Shown piece by piece: positions 35,534 to 44,572 of a DNA stretch of 64,000 bases. A program made the position numbers and the translations under genes. This DNA comes from Acetobacter tropicalis (lineage in GTDB: Bacteria; Pseudomonadota; Alphaproteobacteria; Acetobacterales; Acetobacteraceae): the NCBI RefSeq assembly GCF_001580915.1, contig NZ_LHZQ01000221.1, forward strand, positions 121,270-185,269. The letters run 5' to 3'. Positions within the stretch are counted from its first letter, which is position 1; every line of letters begins with the position of its first letter. The notes under the pieces are model-generated. The model saw only the letters and a program-made list of their open reading frames with translations. It searched no databases and was not told the origin of the DNA.

Positions 35534-36873
35534 ACGGTCCCGGCGAGATGGGAGGGCACAATTTCATCCTGCCATAGTTCTTCAACGGTCTGCCTGCTGC
35601 GGATAACCTGCCATGTCGCATTGTCCACCAGCACTTCCGCCGCCAGTGGGCGGCTGTTGTAGGTGGAACTCATAACAGCACCATAAGCGCCCGTGTCCAG
35701 AATAGCTATGCGGGAACCGCGCTGCATGGGGGGCAATAGACGATCCCGTGCAAAGGTATCACCACTTTCACACACCGGGCCAACAACATGCGCGTGGGCC
35801 GCGGGCAAAGCGGCCTCATGCGCGCTGAGCGGCACAATGCCATGCCATGCATCATACATGCTGGGGCGCAACAGATCATTCATGGCGGTATCCAACACCA
35901 GAAATGGCGCTTCGTTTCCGCGTGCCTTGTGCAGGATGACGCTTCCCAACAGCACACCCGCCGGGCCGATGGGCCAGCGGCCCGGCTCAATGGCCAGACG
36001 CACGTTCAGATGCCCAAGCTCCGCCTTTATGGCTCCGGCCAATGCTTCCGGCTGGCCCTCAGGCTCATTGCGGTAGGAAATGCCAAGGCCGCCGCCGCAA
36101 TCAATGACTTCCACCGTCTGGCCCGCAGCGCGGACGGTCTGCACCAACTCCGCTATGCGTGCATAGGCGGCGCGATAAGGGGCTGTGGAGAGAATCTGAC
36201 TGCCAATATGGGTGGAAAACCCCACGGCCCGGATGCCGGGCAGGCTGGCTGCGTGCGCGTAGAGAGAGGCCGCATCATGAAACGGAATGCCAAATTTGTT
36301 CGCCGCCAGCCCCGTGGTGATCTTGGCATGGGTTTTGGCATCCACGTCTGGGTTGACGCGCAGGGTTATGGTGGCAGTGCGGCCCAGCTTTTGGGCAATG
36401 GCGGAAATAACATCCAGTTCTTCCGCACTTTCCACATTGATCTGGCCGACGCCCAGCCCAATGGCCTGTTCCAGTTCTGCGTCTGTTTTTCCCACGCCAG
36501 AGAACACAATCCGTTCGGCTGGCATGCCAGCCTTTATGGCACGGGCCAGTTCTCCGCCGCTGACAATATCCGCACCAAACCCCTCGGCGCGGAGAAGAGA
36601 CAGAATGGCCAGATGATCATTGGCTTTGACGGCGTAATGGATGGCGACATCCAGCCCGGCCTGCTGCATGGCAGACTGCATACGGTGCATACGGCTGCGG
36701 AGCGTGTTCCCGCCAATCACCCAACAGGGCGTGCCCACGGCATCGGCTATGGCGTTCAGGGGCACGCCTTCCAGCATCAGGCCGCTATGAACATCCATTT
36801 TCAGGTGCGGATGCGTGGCCAGAAGCTCTGCAACGGAAGGGTCTGCATCAGTATAGGGAAGAACGTCGGCCAT
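35530..36873 (-). CDS. lysA: Diaminopimelate decarboxylase
   Basis: 447 residues. PLP-enzyme motifs: HYAVKANDHLAIL with the Schiff-base lysine near 83, CGGGLGISY, the EPGRWP loop, and the C-terminal VCESGDTFARDR plus GAYGAVMSSTYN. It makes L-lysine from meso-diaminopimelate. It follows argH and a small lipoprotein gene, the standard alphaproteobacterial order, and overlaps the TIGR02302 gene. Confidence 0.95.
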   Translation of the reverse strand: MADVLPYTDADPSVAELLATHPHLKMDVHSGLMLEGVPLNAIADAVGTPCWVIGGNTLRSRMHRMQSAMQQAGLDVAIHYAVKANDHLAILSLLRAEGFGADIVSGGELARAIKAGMPAERIVFSGVGKTDAELEQAIGLGVGQINVESAEELDVISAIAQKLGRTATITLRVNPDVDAKTHAKITTGLAANKFGIPFHDAASLYAHAASLPGIRAVGFSTHIGSQILSTAPYRAAYARIAELVQTVRAAGQTVEVIDCGGGLGISYRNEPEGQPEALAGAIKAELGHLNVRLAIEPGRWPIGPAGVLLGSVILHKARGNEAPFLVLDTAMNDLLRPSMYDAWHGIVPLSAHEAALPAAHAHVVGPVCESGDTFARDRLLPPMQRGSRIAILDTGAYGAVMSSTYNSRPLAAEVLVDNATWQVIRSRQTVEELWQDEIVPSHLAGTV

Positions 36874-36906
36874 TGGATGAGGGAAGCCTTGAAGTCGAAT
36901 AAGAAA

Positions 36907-36938
36907 CTGCGGCTTCTGTCAGAATGCCGCAGCGTGGG
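36907..36938 (-). terminator. Hairpin upstream of lysA
   Basis: CTGCGGC (36907-36913) and GCCGCAG (36926-36932). Read on the minus strand the stem is followed by TTTCTTATT, which resembles a weak terminator or attenuator between lptM and lysA. Confidence 0.4.
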
Positions 36939-37085
36939 AGAACGGAACAGCACAGCGATATTCCCGCCACACATACCGTTTTTGATATGTATGCCGGAAG
37001 TATCACCCCGGATCATGCCAGACTCACCTGCCTTTGCCCATGGTGCAGTGGGGTGAAGGCAATGGCAGGCAGTGTTTTTTCAGGC

Positions 37086-37226
37086 TTAATCGTTCGGCGG
37101 ATAAGTCCGCGGGTAGGTAATCCTGTCCGATGGGCCGGGCGCATGGGGCGAGCCCTTCTTGCCGCATCCGCTCAAAGGCAGAGCAAGGAGAACAAGCGCC
37201 AGAAAGCCCAAGGTGAAACGTGTCAT
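37086..37226 (-). CDS. lptM: Small LptM-like lipoprotein
   Basis: A 46-codon gene: ATG at 37226, TAA at 37086-37088. The product begins MTRFTLGFLALVLLALPLSG and continues with CGKKGSP and a Pro/Tyr-rich tail. It has a signal helix, a lipobox LSGC with the lipidated Cys at 21, and the CG-x-KG-x-x-x-P pattern of LptM (YifL). In E. coli LptM helps assemble the LptD/LptE lipopolysaccharide translocon in the outer membrane. The gene sits between argH and lysA, where Alphaproteobacteria usually carry it, 21 bp after the argH stop. Confidence 0.88.
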   Translation of the reverse strand: MTRFTLGFLALVLLALPLSGCGKKGSPHAPGPSDRITYPRTYPPND

Positions 37227-37247
37227 GCCTGTGGCGTCCTTTCCGGG

Positions 37248-38711
37248 CTATTTGGCCGCGCTATTTGCGGAGGTGGAAGGTGCATCCGCCGCAAGGGCTT
37301 CCTGCCATTTCCGGGCTTCCCGCAGAACATTGGTGGAGGCGGTGCCGCCCTCGCTGGTGCGGGAGGCAATGGAGGCTTCAACAGTCAGAACGGAATAGAT
37401 GTCATCCGTAATGCCCGGTTCTTCCGCCTGCATTTCAGCCAGAGAAAGATCCGCCAGATCAACGCCCTTTTCTTCAGCCTTGGCGACCAGCCGACCTGTT
37501 ACATGGTGTGCGGTGCGGAAAGGCACCTTGAGCACCCGTACCAGCCAGTCCGCAATGTCTGTTGCCGTGGAGTAACCCGAGCCTGCCAGAGCCCGCATCT
37601 GCTTTGTGTTGGCCGTCATGTCCCTGATCATGCCGTCACAGGCGGCAAGAGACAGGGTGGCGGCATCGGTCGCAGCAAAAACGGGTTCTTTGTCTTCCTG
37701 CATGTCCTTCGCGTAGGCCAGCGGCAGGCCTTTCATCACCGTCAGCAGGCTGACAAGGCTGCCGGTAATGCGGCCCGTTTTGGCGCGTACCAGTTCGGCA
37801 GCATCCGGGTTGCGCTTCTGCGGCATGATGGAGGAGCCGGTGGTGAACGCATCGGATAGGCGGATGAAGGAGAAGGGGGAAGAACACCAGATAACAATCT
37901 CTTCCGCCAGCCGGGAGAGATGCATGGCCATGATGGACAGCGCAGACAGATATTCCAGCGCAAAATCTCGATCAGACACGGAATCGAGCGAATTGGCGGT
38001 CGGGCGGTCAAAGCCCAGCAGGCCAGCGGTCATGCTGCGGTCAATGGGGAAGGACGTTCCCGCCAGCGCGGCGGACCCCAGTGGGCATTCGTTTAGGCGT
38101 TTGCGGGTGTCAGCCAGACGGCCCCGGTCACGCGCCAGCATTTCCACATACGCCATAAGGTGATGGCCAAACGTGACAGGCTGCGCGGTTTGCAGATGCG
38201 TGAAGCCGGGCATGGGGTCTGCGGCGTGTTCTTCTGCACGGCGGGCAAGGGCCCGCATCAGGGAGGCCACCTGCTGGTCCACCCCGTCAATGGCGTCACG
38301 CACCCACAGGCGGAAATCTGTCGCCACCTGATCGTTACGGGAGCGGGCGGTATGCAGGCGTTTGCCAGCCTCGCCAATCCGGTCGGACAGGCGCGCTTCG
38401 ATATTCATGTGAATATCTTCCAGCGCTTCTGAAAATTCAAACCGGCCCGCTTCAATATCCTGCCCGATGGCGGTCAGCCCATTGCGGATGGCGGTTTCAT
38501 CATCCTTGGAGATGATGCCCACATGCGCCAGCATGGCTGCATGGGCGAGTGATCCCGCAATATCCTGTTTCCACAGGGCTTTATCAAAGCTGATGGAGGC
38601 GTTGATGGCCTGCATGATCTCTGAAGGGCCACCGGCAAAGCGGCCGCCCCATTGCATGTTGGCATCTTTCTGTGATGCGGTTTCTGTCTTGCTTGCGCTG
38701 CTCAGAGACAT
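37248..38711 (-). CDS. argH: Argininosuccinate lyase
   Basis: 487 residues from the ATG at 38711 (a TTG four codons upstream is less likely). After a short leader the core starts [13 protein letters not shown]. Superfamily signatures: [18 protein letters not shown] near 118-135, [16 protein letters not shown] and the mobile loop [16 protein letters not shown] near 295. It splits argininosuccinate into arginine and fumarate. The promoter must lie in the 211 bp shared with the divergent gene at 38923. Confidence 0.95.
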   Translation of the reverse strand: MSLSSASKTETASQKDANMQWGGRFAGGPSEIMQAINASISFDKALWKQDIAGSLAHAAMLAHVGIISKDDETAIRNGLTAIGQDIEAGRFEFSEALEDIHMNIEARLSDRIGEAGKRLHTARSRNDQVATDFRLWVRDAIDGVDQQVASLMRALARRAEEHAADPMPGFTHLQTAQPVTFGHHLMAYVEMLARDRGRLADTRKRLNECPLGSAALAGTSFPIDRSMTAGLLGFDRPTANSLDSVSDRDFALEYLSALSIMAMHLSRLAEEIVIWCSSPFSFIRLSDAFTTGSSIMPQKRNPDAAELVRAKTGRITGSLVSLLTVMKGLPLAYAKDMQEDKEPVFAATDAATLSLAACDGMIRDMTANTKQMRALAGSGYSTATDIADWLVRVLKVPFRTAHHVTGRLVAKAEEKGVDLADLSLAEMQAEEPGITDDIYSVLTVEASIASRTSEGGTASTNVLREARKWQEALAADAPSTSANSAAK

Positions 38712-38922
38712 GTCATGCCCCAACCCGTGTCCTTAAACCTGATACGAAAGCACGCACCCTACTGATGCGTGCCCTGTGGCGCAAACGCTAGACGCAGGGC
38801 ATGATGCATTCCAAGCCTGTTGTGGGGGCGGGGCTGCCCTGTTGCGCGGAATGGTTTCTGCCCGGCAGGAGAGGCCGTATTCTGCGCAGGAACAAGGACT
38901 TGAATTTCAGGAGTATCTTATA

Positions 38923-39246
38923 ATGACTGCCACAAAAAACCTTGAAACCTTTGGTGTGATTGATCCGGGCACCAACATCCTGCTTGAAGTGATTCGCTCC
39001 CCCAGCGCTATTGAAGCCGTAAAGCGGCTGGAAGAAAAAATGCGGGGCGCGGAGTATGTGGCATCTCGCACCTATGCGCAGGGCGGGGAAGAATCGCTCA
39101 ACGGCACGGACCCCGTTTATTGGGTCTATACGCTTGACGACTCCGGCCTGGACGCCGAAGGCCTGACCCGTGATGATGCCGGTCTGGTGCGTGAAAGCGC
39201 CGATGAAGTGGGTGTGTTTGTCTCTTCTCCCAAAGTGACAAGCTGA
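38923..39246 (+). CDS. Conserved small protein of unknown function
   Basis: 107 residues beginning MTATKNLETFGVIDPGTNIL. The ATG at 38923 has CAGGAG 9 nt upstream. The protein is soluble and acidic (many Asp/Glu), with no signal peptide, membrane helix or metal motif. A pattern of short strand and helix segments (FGVIDPGTNILLEVI, SAIEAVKRLEEKM, VYWVYTLDDS, EVGVFV) suggests a small alpha/beta fold. It diverges from argH. I do not recognise a family. Confidence 0.65.
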   Translation: MTATKNLETFGVIDPGTNILLEVIRSPSAIEAVKRLEEKMRGAEYVASRTYAQGGEESLNGTDPVYWVYTLDDSGLDAEGLTRDDAGLVRESADEVGVFVSSPKVTS

Positions 39247-39263
39247 GACGTACACTTAAGCCG

Positions 39264-39288
39264 TTAGCCGGAGCAGGCTGGCGGCTAA
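39264..39288. other. Hairpin downstream of the small conserved gene
   Basis: TTAGCCG (39264-39270) pairs with CGGCTAA (39282-39288). No T-run follows, so termination is uncertain. Confidence 0.35.
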
Positions 39289-39455
39289 ACCGCAGGCAAG
39301 ACGCAGGCCGCAAAGGGGTAGTTATGGCGGAAGGGTGTTCACAGCTAACCGTTTCAGCCCTTTGTTTCGCGGAGAAGACCTTTCTTGATGGGGCGAGGGC
39401 TTGGGCTCCAGCAAGGTGAGAGAATTATAGGAATAAAGTAGGGTTGAGAGACGGC

Positions 39456-40283
39456 ATGACGGGCGAGGTAGTAACGGGCACAAACGCGAAGGAACCGCCA
39501 TGCGTGGCCGTTTACGGAACGGATGGCGGAGGCCCGTTTGTGTTGGTCAGCGATCATGCCGGGCGTGCCGTGCCGTCTTATCTGGGTGATCTGGGCGTGA
39601 GCGCTGCAGAGCGTGCCCGCCATATCGGGTGGGATATCGGGATTGATGGTGTGGGGCGCGCCTTGGCGCAAAAGCTTCAGGCCGTGCTGATAGAGCAGGT
39701 TTATTCGCGGTTGGTGATTGATTGTAATCGCGCACCCGGCCACCCAACCTCTATCGTCAAAATCAGCGATGGCACATCTGTTCCGGCCAATCAGGATCTG
39801 ACAGCGGAGCAAAGAGCGTATCGGGAAAATACCATTCTGCACCCGTATCATGCCCGTATCGCACAGGAACTGGATGCCCGCCTGAAGGCAGGGCGACCGA
39901 CCGTGGTGGTAGCGCTGCATAGCTTTACACCGGAAATGGGCGGCTTGAAGCGTCCGTGGCAGGTCGGGTTGCTTCATAATCATGATAAACGGCTGGCCGT
40001 TCTTCTGATGGATCTTCTACGGAAGGAAGGCCTGACCGTAGGCGATAATGAGCCTTATGCGCTGACCGATACGTCTGATTACACTATTCCCACGCATGGA
40101 GAAAAACGGTGCCTTCCCCATGTGGAAATTGAGATCCGGCAGGATCTGATCGCTCATGTGGCGGGGCAGGAAGAATGGGCGACCCGGCTCGCACGGCTTT
40201 TGCCTGAAGCATGGGCCGGTTTCTGCCAGATATACGGGACCACAACGGATGAGCAGACCGATGCTAAAGGGGTGATAGCATGA
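39456..40283 (+). CDS. N-formylglutamate amidohydrolase family protein
   Basis: 275 residues from the ATG at 39456 (a TTG four codons before is possible). Zinc-hydrolase features of the FGase family: FVLVSDHAGRAVP near 30-42, HIGWDIGIDGVGRALA near 58-73, VIDCNRAPGHP, VVALHSFTPEM and the late HVEIEIRQDLI. The family releases formate from N-formylglutamate in histidine breakdown, but stand-alone members also have unknown amide substrates. No hut genes are near. The stop overlaps the aroE start (ATGA). Confidence 0.85.
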   Translation: MTGEVVTGTNAKEPPCVAVYGTDGGGPFVLVSDHAGRAVPSYLGDLGVSAAERARHIGWDIGIDGVGRALAQKLQAVLIEQVYSRLVIDCNRAPGHPTSIVKISDGTSVPANQDLTAEQRAYRENTILHPYHARIAQELDARLKAGRPTVVVALHSFTPEMGGLKRPWQVGLLHNHDKRLAVLLMDLLRKEGLTVGDNEPYALTDTSDYTIPTHGEKRCLPHVEIEIRQDLIAHVAGQEEWATRLARLLPEAWAGFCQIYGTTTDEQTDAKGVIA

Positions 40284-41149
40284 ACTCACACCCGAAAATG
40301 CTACCGTTGCCCCGCCAGATTGTAACGGGCAAGGCCCGGCTGGCAGGTGTGCTTGGCTGGCCTGTTTCTCACTCCCGTTCACCAACGTTGCATAATTACT
40401 GGCTCTCCCGTTACCGGATTGATGGAGCCTATGTGCCTCTGCCCGTGGAGCCTGCCCATTTTGTGCAGGCGGTGCGGGGCTTACAGGCGGCAGGGTTTCG
40501 CGGGGCCAATGTAACCCTTCCTCACAAGGAAGCCGCCTACGCCATAGCCGATGATCTGGACCATTCGGCCCGACGTGCGGGGGCCGTGAATACGCTGCTG
40601 TTTCAGGCCGACGGGCGTATTCGTGGGGTCTCCACGGATGGGGATGGTTTTGTAGCCAGCATGGAAGCGGAAGGACTGGCCCCCAAAGGGCGTGCCCTTC
40701 TGCTCGGGGCGGGTGGTGCGGCCCGCTCGGTCGCCGCAGCCTTGCAGGATCATGGCATGGAGGTGGCTGTGACCAACCGCACGGCGGAGCGCGCGGAAAA
40801 ACTGGCCGAGGCTCTGCCGGGGCTGGGTGTGGTGCCGTGGTCCGTATGGGAGGAGCAGCTTGGCGCGTATACCCTGCTCATCAACACAACGTCTCTGGGC
40901 ATGGAAGGAGGGCCAGACCCGATGTTCCGGCCAAACCTGCATCATGCTGCTCGGCATCTGGTGGTGGCGGACATTGTTTATGTGCCGCGCCTGACACCTT
41001 TGCTGGCGGAGGCGGAACAACACCGCCTCAAAACACTGGGAGGGTTGGGTATGCTGTTGCATCAGGCGCGGCTGGGCTTTCGGGAATGGTTCGGGCATGA
41101 TCCGGATGTGGACGCTGATCTGGAAGCCTACGTGCGCGCCAGCTTCTAA
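40280..41149 (+). CDS. aroE: Shikimate dehydrogenase
   Basis: 289 residues. The substrate-binding GWPVSHSRSPTLHNYWL is near 23-39, NVTLPHKE near 77 carries the catalytic Lys, and the NADP loop is LLGAGGAARSVAAAL with NRTAERAEKLAE after it. It reduces 3-dehydroshikimate in aromatic amino acid synthesis. It belongs to the aroE-coaE-dnaQ string seen across Alphaproteobacteria. Confidence 0.95.
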   Translation: MNSHPKMLPLPRQIVTGKARLAGVLGWPVSHSRSPTLHNYWLSRYRIDGAYVPLPVEPAHFVQAVRGLQAAGFRGANVTLPHKEAAYAIADDLDHSARRAGAVNTLLFQADGRIRGVSTDGDGFVASMEAEGLAPKGRALLLGAGGAARSVAAALQDHGMEVAVTNRTAERAEKLAEALPGLGVVPWSVWEEQLGAYTLLINTTSLGMEGGPDPMFRPNLHHAARHLVVADIVYVPRLTPLLAEAEQHRLKTLGGLGMLLHQARLGFREWFGHDPDVDADLEAYVRASF

Positions 41150-41166
41150 AAGGGGCGAGGCATAAC

Positions 41167-41772
41167 GTGCGTACGCATCGGGGCATGCATATTCTGGGGC
41201 TTACAGGTGGTATGGGCATGGGCAAAAGCACCGTGGCCGCCATGCTGAAAAAAGCGGGTCTGCCTGTTTTTGATTCGGATGCGACAGTGCGCCACTTGCA
41301 GGCCGATCATGGCCCGGCGTTGCCTGCCATAGCCCGTCTGGTGCCATCTGCGGTGCAGAACGGGCGGTTGGATCGCGCCGTGCTGCGGCGTGCGGTGACG
41401 CGCAATCCGGGATTGCTGAAGCAGCTTGAGCGCGTGATTCACCCCATGGTATGGGCAGCGCGTAACAGCTTTCTGGCGCATAACCGGCGTATAGGCACGC
41501 CATGGGTGGTGCTGGATGTGCCCCTGCTGTTTGAGACAGGCGGCCAGAAAATGTGTGATCATGTTCTGGTGGTCTCTGCTCCTGCCCGGGTGCAGGCGGC
41601 GCGTGTGGCGCGGCGGCGTGGGGTGCCTATGGCCGAAGCCCGAAAGCTGATTGCACGCCAGATGCCGGACGCCAGAAAACGGCGGCTGGCTGACACAGTG
41701 ATAGAAACAGGCGTGGCGCTGCCGGAAACCCGGCGGCAGGTACGCTCCTTACTCAGGGCTTTGAAGCAATGA
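41167..41772 (+). CDS. coaE: Dephospho-CoA kinase
   Basis: 201 residues. The P-loop GLTGGMGMGKST is near 10-21, FDSDATVRHL near 34 carries the CoaE Asp, and VLDVPLLFETG follows. The GTG at 41167 has GAGG 7 nt before it; an in-frame ATG at 41185 is the alternative. It adds the 3'-phosphate in the last step of CoA synthesis. The stop overlaps dnaQ by 4 bp. Confidence 0.94.
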   Translation: MRTHRGMHILGLTGGMGMGKSTVAAMLKKAGLPVFDSDATVRHLQADHGPALPAIARLVPSAVQNGRLDRAVLRRAVTRNPGLLKQLERVIHPMVWAARNSFLAHNRRIGTPWVVLDVPLLFETGGQKMCDHVLVVSAPARVQAARVARRRGVPMAEARKLIARQMPDARKRRLADTVIETGVALPETRRQVRSLLRALKQ

Positions 41773-42443
41773 AACGTTCCATCCTGTTTGATACGGAAAC
41801 TACAGGCCTTGATCCGGCCACCGGGGACAGGGTGATTGAAATTGCAGCTGTAGAACTGGTGGGAGACCTGCCTACCGGCAAAAATTTTCGCGTGCTGATA
41901 GACCCCGAGCGTGACGTGCCGGAAGAAGCCTCTCGCGTGCATGGGTTCACGGCGGCGGATCTGGAGGGCCAGCCCAAATTTGCCGAAATTGCGGATGAGT
42001 TTCTGGCCTTTATTGGTGATGATCCGCTGATTGCCCACAACGCACGTTTTGACTTTGGCTTTCTGAATGCGGAACTGAAGCGCGCAGGCTACAAGCCGCT
42101 GGACATGGCGCGGATGGTGGATACGCTGGACATGGCGCGGGAACGTTTTCCTGGCATGCCCAATAGTCTGGATGCGTTGTGCCGTCGCTTTGGTGGGGAT
42201 CTGTCAGCCCGAACTACCCATAACGCGCTGTTGGACTGCAAGCTTCTGGCCGAAGTCTATCTGGAACTGATGGGAGGCCGCCAGCATGGTTTGGGGCTGG
42301 TGGAGGATGGGGAGCAGGCCCCTACCATTATCTATCAGGGGCCGGCTCAGCGTCGTGTGGTGCGTGTTACACCCACGGCAGAGGAGCTGGCGACCCATGC
42401 AGCATTTGTCGCCAAGATCAAAGAACCCGTGTGGAACACGTAA
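41769..42443 (+). CDS. dnaQ: DNA polymerase III epsilon subunit (3'-5' exonuclease)
   Basis: 224 residues. DEDDh motifs: ExoI FDTETTGLDP at 6-15, ExoII LIAHNARFDFGFLN near 90-103, and ExoIII HNALLDCKLLAEVY near 155-168. The C-terminal tail that binds the alpha subunit is present. It proofreads during chromosome replication. The ATG overlaps the coaE stop. Confidence 0.95.
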   Translation: MKRSILFDTETTGLDPATGDRVIEIAAVELVGDLPTGKNFRVLIDPERDVPEEASRVHGFTAADLEGQPKFAEIADEFLAFIGDDPLIAHNARFDFGFLNAELKRAGYKPLDMARMVDTLDMARERFPGMPNSLDALCRRFGGDLSARTTHNALLDCKLLAEVYLELMGGRQHGLGLVEDGEQAPTIIYQGPAQRRVVRVTPTAEELATHAAFVAKIKEPVWNT

Positions 42444-42456
42444 CGGTTTCCTGCAT

Positions 42457-42473
42457 CAGTTTTTAAAAAACTG
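42457..42473. other. AT palindrome after dnaQ
   Basis: CAGTTTTTAAAAAACTG, an almost perfect 17-bp palindrome 14 bp past the dnaQ stop. It could be a weak terminator or protein site. The loop is too short for a good hairpin. Confidence 0.4.
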
Positions 42474-42593
42474 TGGCCATTTGTTGAGGTCGCCATGTTT
42501 CTTCTTTCTGGAAAACATGGCACAACGGACAGATGCTGCCTCTGGACCCCCGGAATTTTTGCGGCCCGTCTGTTTGAAGTAAGGAGCCTCTTG

Positions 42594-43088
42594 ATGCGCT
42601 CTGCATCTGTTCGCGTTGTTGCTGCCTTGGCCCTGTGCGGCTCGTGGTCCCTTACCGCGTGTGCCCAGTCTCCGCTGGGACCTGTAACCGGCGAGGTTTC
42701 TTTCCACACCCGCTCCGCTGATCTGGGCCTTGGTTATACGTGGGGCAACGGGGTGCTGACCTACGGTGGCCGCACCTACCCTTTCTCCGTCAAGGGAGCA
42801 TCCGCCGCAGCCGTTGGGTATTCCTCGGGTGACAGTGTCGGCAAGGTGTACAACCTTCAGCGGATTGAAGATTTTCAGGGCACCTTCTGGGCGCTTTCCG
42901 GTGAGGCCACGGTGGGCCGTGGTGTGAGCGGCGTTTTGATGGAAAATGATAACGGCGTGCGCATCCGGCTGGATTATACCCGTAGCGGTGCCCGTTTTGC
43001 CGCGTCTCCTTCCCGTTTGACCGTCCGTTTGCTCAAGTCTGCCAAGACCTTAACGGACGCAACGCATTCTGCTCCGGCGGCACATTAG
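42594..43088 (+). CDS. Exported protein of unknown function
   Basis: 164 residues from the ATG at 42594, with AAGGAG 7 nt upstream. A signal peptide ends near ALCGSWSLTACA; the Cys at about 22 gives a possible but imperfect lipobox (LTAC). The mature part is beta-rich and glycine-rich: YTWGNGVLTYGGRTYPFSVKG, GKVYNLQRIEDFQGTF, then GVLMENDNGVRIRLDYTRSG. I have seen this beta pattern in alphaproteobacterial exported proteins without assigned role. It is probably periplasmic or outer-membrane bound. Confidence 0.7.
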   Translation: MRSASVRVVAALALCGSWSLTACAQSPLGPVTGEVSFHTRSADLGLGYTWGNGVLTYGGRTYPFSVKGASAAAVGYSSGDSVGKVYNLQRIEDFQGTFWALSGEATVGRGVSGVLMENDNGVRIRLDYTRSGARFAASPSRLTVRLLKSAKTLTDATHSAPAAH

Positions 43089-43137
43089 TAATAGCCAGAA
43101 AACTCTTTTCGGCTGATCTTTCCGGCAGCCCTTCAAC

Positions 43138-43169
43138 GCCCGGCCACCATACGGTGTCCGGGCTTTTTT
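43138..43169 (+). terminator. Intrinsic terminator after the exported-protein gene
   Basis: GCCCGG (43138-43143) pairs with CCGGGC (43158-43163), with further pairing of ACC and GGT inside, followed by six T. Confidence 0.85.
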
Positions 43170-43177
43170 GTGCAAAT

Positions 43178-44437
43178 TTAGGGAGTGGATGAGCCGCTTC
43201 TTGGTGTTCCTAATGGGGCAGCAAGGGCCGGTTCAAACGGCGTGAGGCTACCATCACCCGGGTGCGCGGGAATATGGAGCAGCGCCATGACAAGGAAATA
43301 GACATTCACGTTGTCAAAGGCGGGCAGAACCTCATGCGGCTTGAAGTCCGGCCCGTTGGCAACAAAAAGGGCGTTCATATCAGGCAGGGTAGGATCATAC
43401 CCGTGTTCACCATGAATGACGCCTTTTGACGGATCAGGCGCGGTATTCAGGATAACCCACCCTTGCTGCGCAAGGCAGATATAGGCCGGAACACGGGGAT
43501 TGGTGCCGTAATGGAAACGGGCAGGAATGGCCTCTTTCTTCCAGCATTCCATATGGTCATGCGGGCGCAGAAGGGCTTTTTCCAGCTTTGCCTGCTTGCC
43601 GGGAACTGCATCAACCCCTGCATAGGCACCGCCCGTCACCCAGCGATAGGTTGAGGCGGGAGCCACCTTGTCCATTTCAATAAACTGGTCCTTGCCCACG
43701 CTGGCCATGCCATGGTCTGCCACAACAATAATGTCGGCTGGAATATGGCGTTTGTGTAGCCCTTCAACCAGACGGCCAATGCCTGCATCCACATCCTGAA
43801 GGGCGGCGTTGACCTCAGGAGAGTCCGGCCCGAAATGGTGGCCAGCCGTATCAACCACATTAAAATACAAGGTCGAAAAGCGGGGGCGCTTTTCCGCCGG
43901 GGCATCATACCAGGCCAGCAGCTTATCCACGCGGTCTGTGTCTGACATTTTATAGTCAAACGGCAGCCATTCGTCCGGCCGGGTATCATGGACGGCGCTT
44001 TCCGAGCCGGGCCAGAACAGGGTGCCGACATTCAGGCCATGCTTTTTGGCCGTTACCCAGATTGGGTCAGCCTCACTCCACCAGAAGGAGTCGGTGCTGC
44101 GCATGGTAAATTTCTGGCCAGGATGGTCGGGGTCATAAAAGGTGTTACCCACAATTCCGTGGTGATCCGGCCGCAGCCCTGTAACGAGCGTATAATGATT
44201 AGGGAACGTGATGGATGGAAAAGACGGATGCATGGCTTCTGTGCTCACGCCATTCTGCGCCAGAGCCTGAATATGCGGGGTTAGCCCGCGTGACAGATAC
44301 TCGGTGCGGAACCCATCCAGCGAGACCAGAATAACAGCCGGAGGCCCCTGCCATGCGGTGGAAGGAGGAGAGGTGGCGCAGCCGCTGGTCAGCGCCAGCA
44401 GGGCCGCACTTATCAGGCTTGGGATAAGTTTTTTCAT
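43178..44437 (-). CDS. ENPP-type nucleotide pyrophosphatase/phosphodiesterase lipoprotein
   Basis: 419 residues. A signal peptide with lipobox (ALTSGCAT, Cys at 20) starts it. The alkaline-phosphatase superfamily core follows: ILVSLDGFRTEYL near 36-48 (metal Asp), the nucleophile in HPSFPSITFPNHYTLVTGL (Thr in SITFPN), the VVDTAGHHFGP metal Asp/His block, VVADHGM, and GEHGYDP with the last His. These match the ENPP family, which splits phosphodiester or pyrophosphate bonds in nucleotides or lipids. It is likely anchored in the envelope. It stands just downstream of the glycosyltransferase gene, with 135 bp between. Confidence 0.88.
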   Translation of the reverse strand: MKKLIPSLISAALLALTSGCATSPPSTAWQGPPAVILVSLDGFRTEYLSRGLTPHIQALAQNGVSTEAMHPSFPSITFPNHYTLVTGLRPDHHGIVGNTFYDPDHPGQKFTMRSTDSFWWSEADPIWVTAKKHGLNVGTLFWPGSESAVHDTRPDEWLPFDYKMSDTDRVDKLLAWYDAPAEKRPRFSTLYFNVVDTAGHHFGPDSPEVNAALQDVDAGIGRLVEGLHKRHIPADIIVVADHGMASVGKDQFIEMDKVAPASTYRWVTGGAYAGVDAVPGKQAKLEKALLRPHDHMECWKKEAIPARFHYGTNPRVPAYICLAQQGWVILNTAPDPSKGVIHGEHGYDPTLPDMNALFVANGPDFKPHEVLPAFDNVNVYFLVMALLHIPAHPGDGSLTPFEPALAAPLGTPRSGSSTP

Positions 44438-44572
44438 GGCCGTGAGTGTAACCGTGCTCTCACGTCAGGCGTGAGACATATTACGCTTTGGGTACGACAT
44501 TTTTATGACACTGCCAGCGAAACAAGCAGATTATGAGGGAAAAGTAGGGCGAGGTGCAGCAGTTCTCAGGGC

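Noticed and set aside
36874..37085. Lysine riboswitch or other leader control before lysA
   Set aside because: Only a simple 7-bp hairpin with a weak T-tract is visible; no lysine riboswitch core could be recognised.
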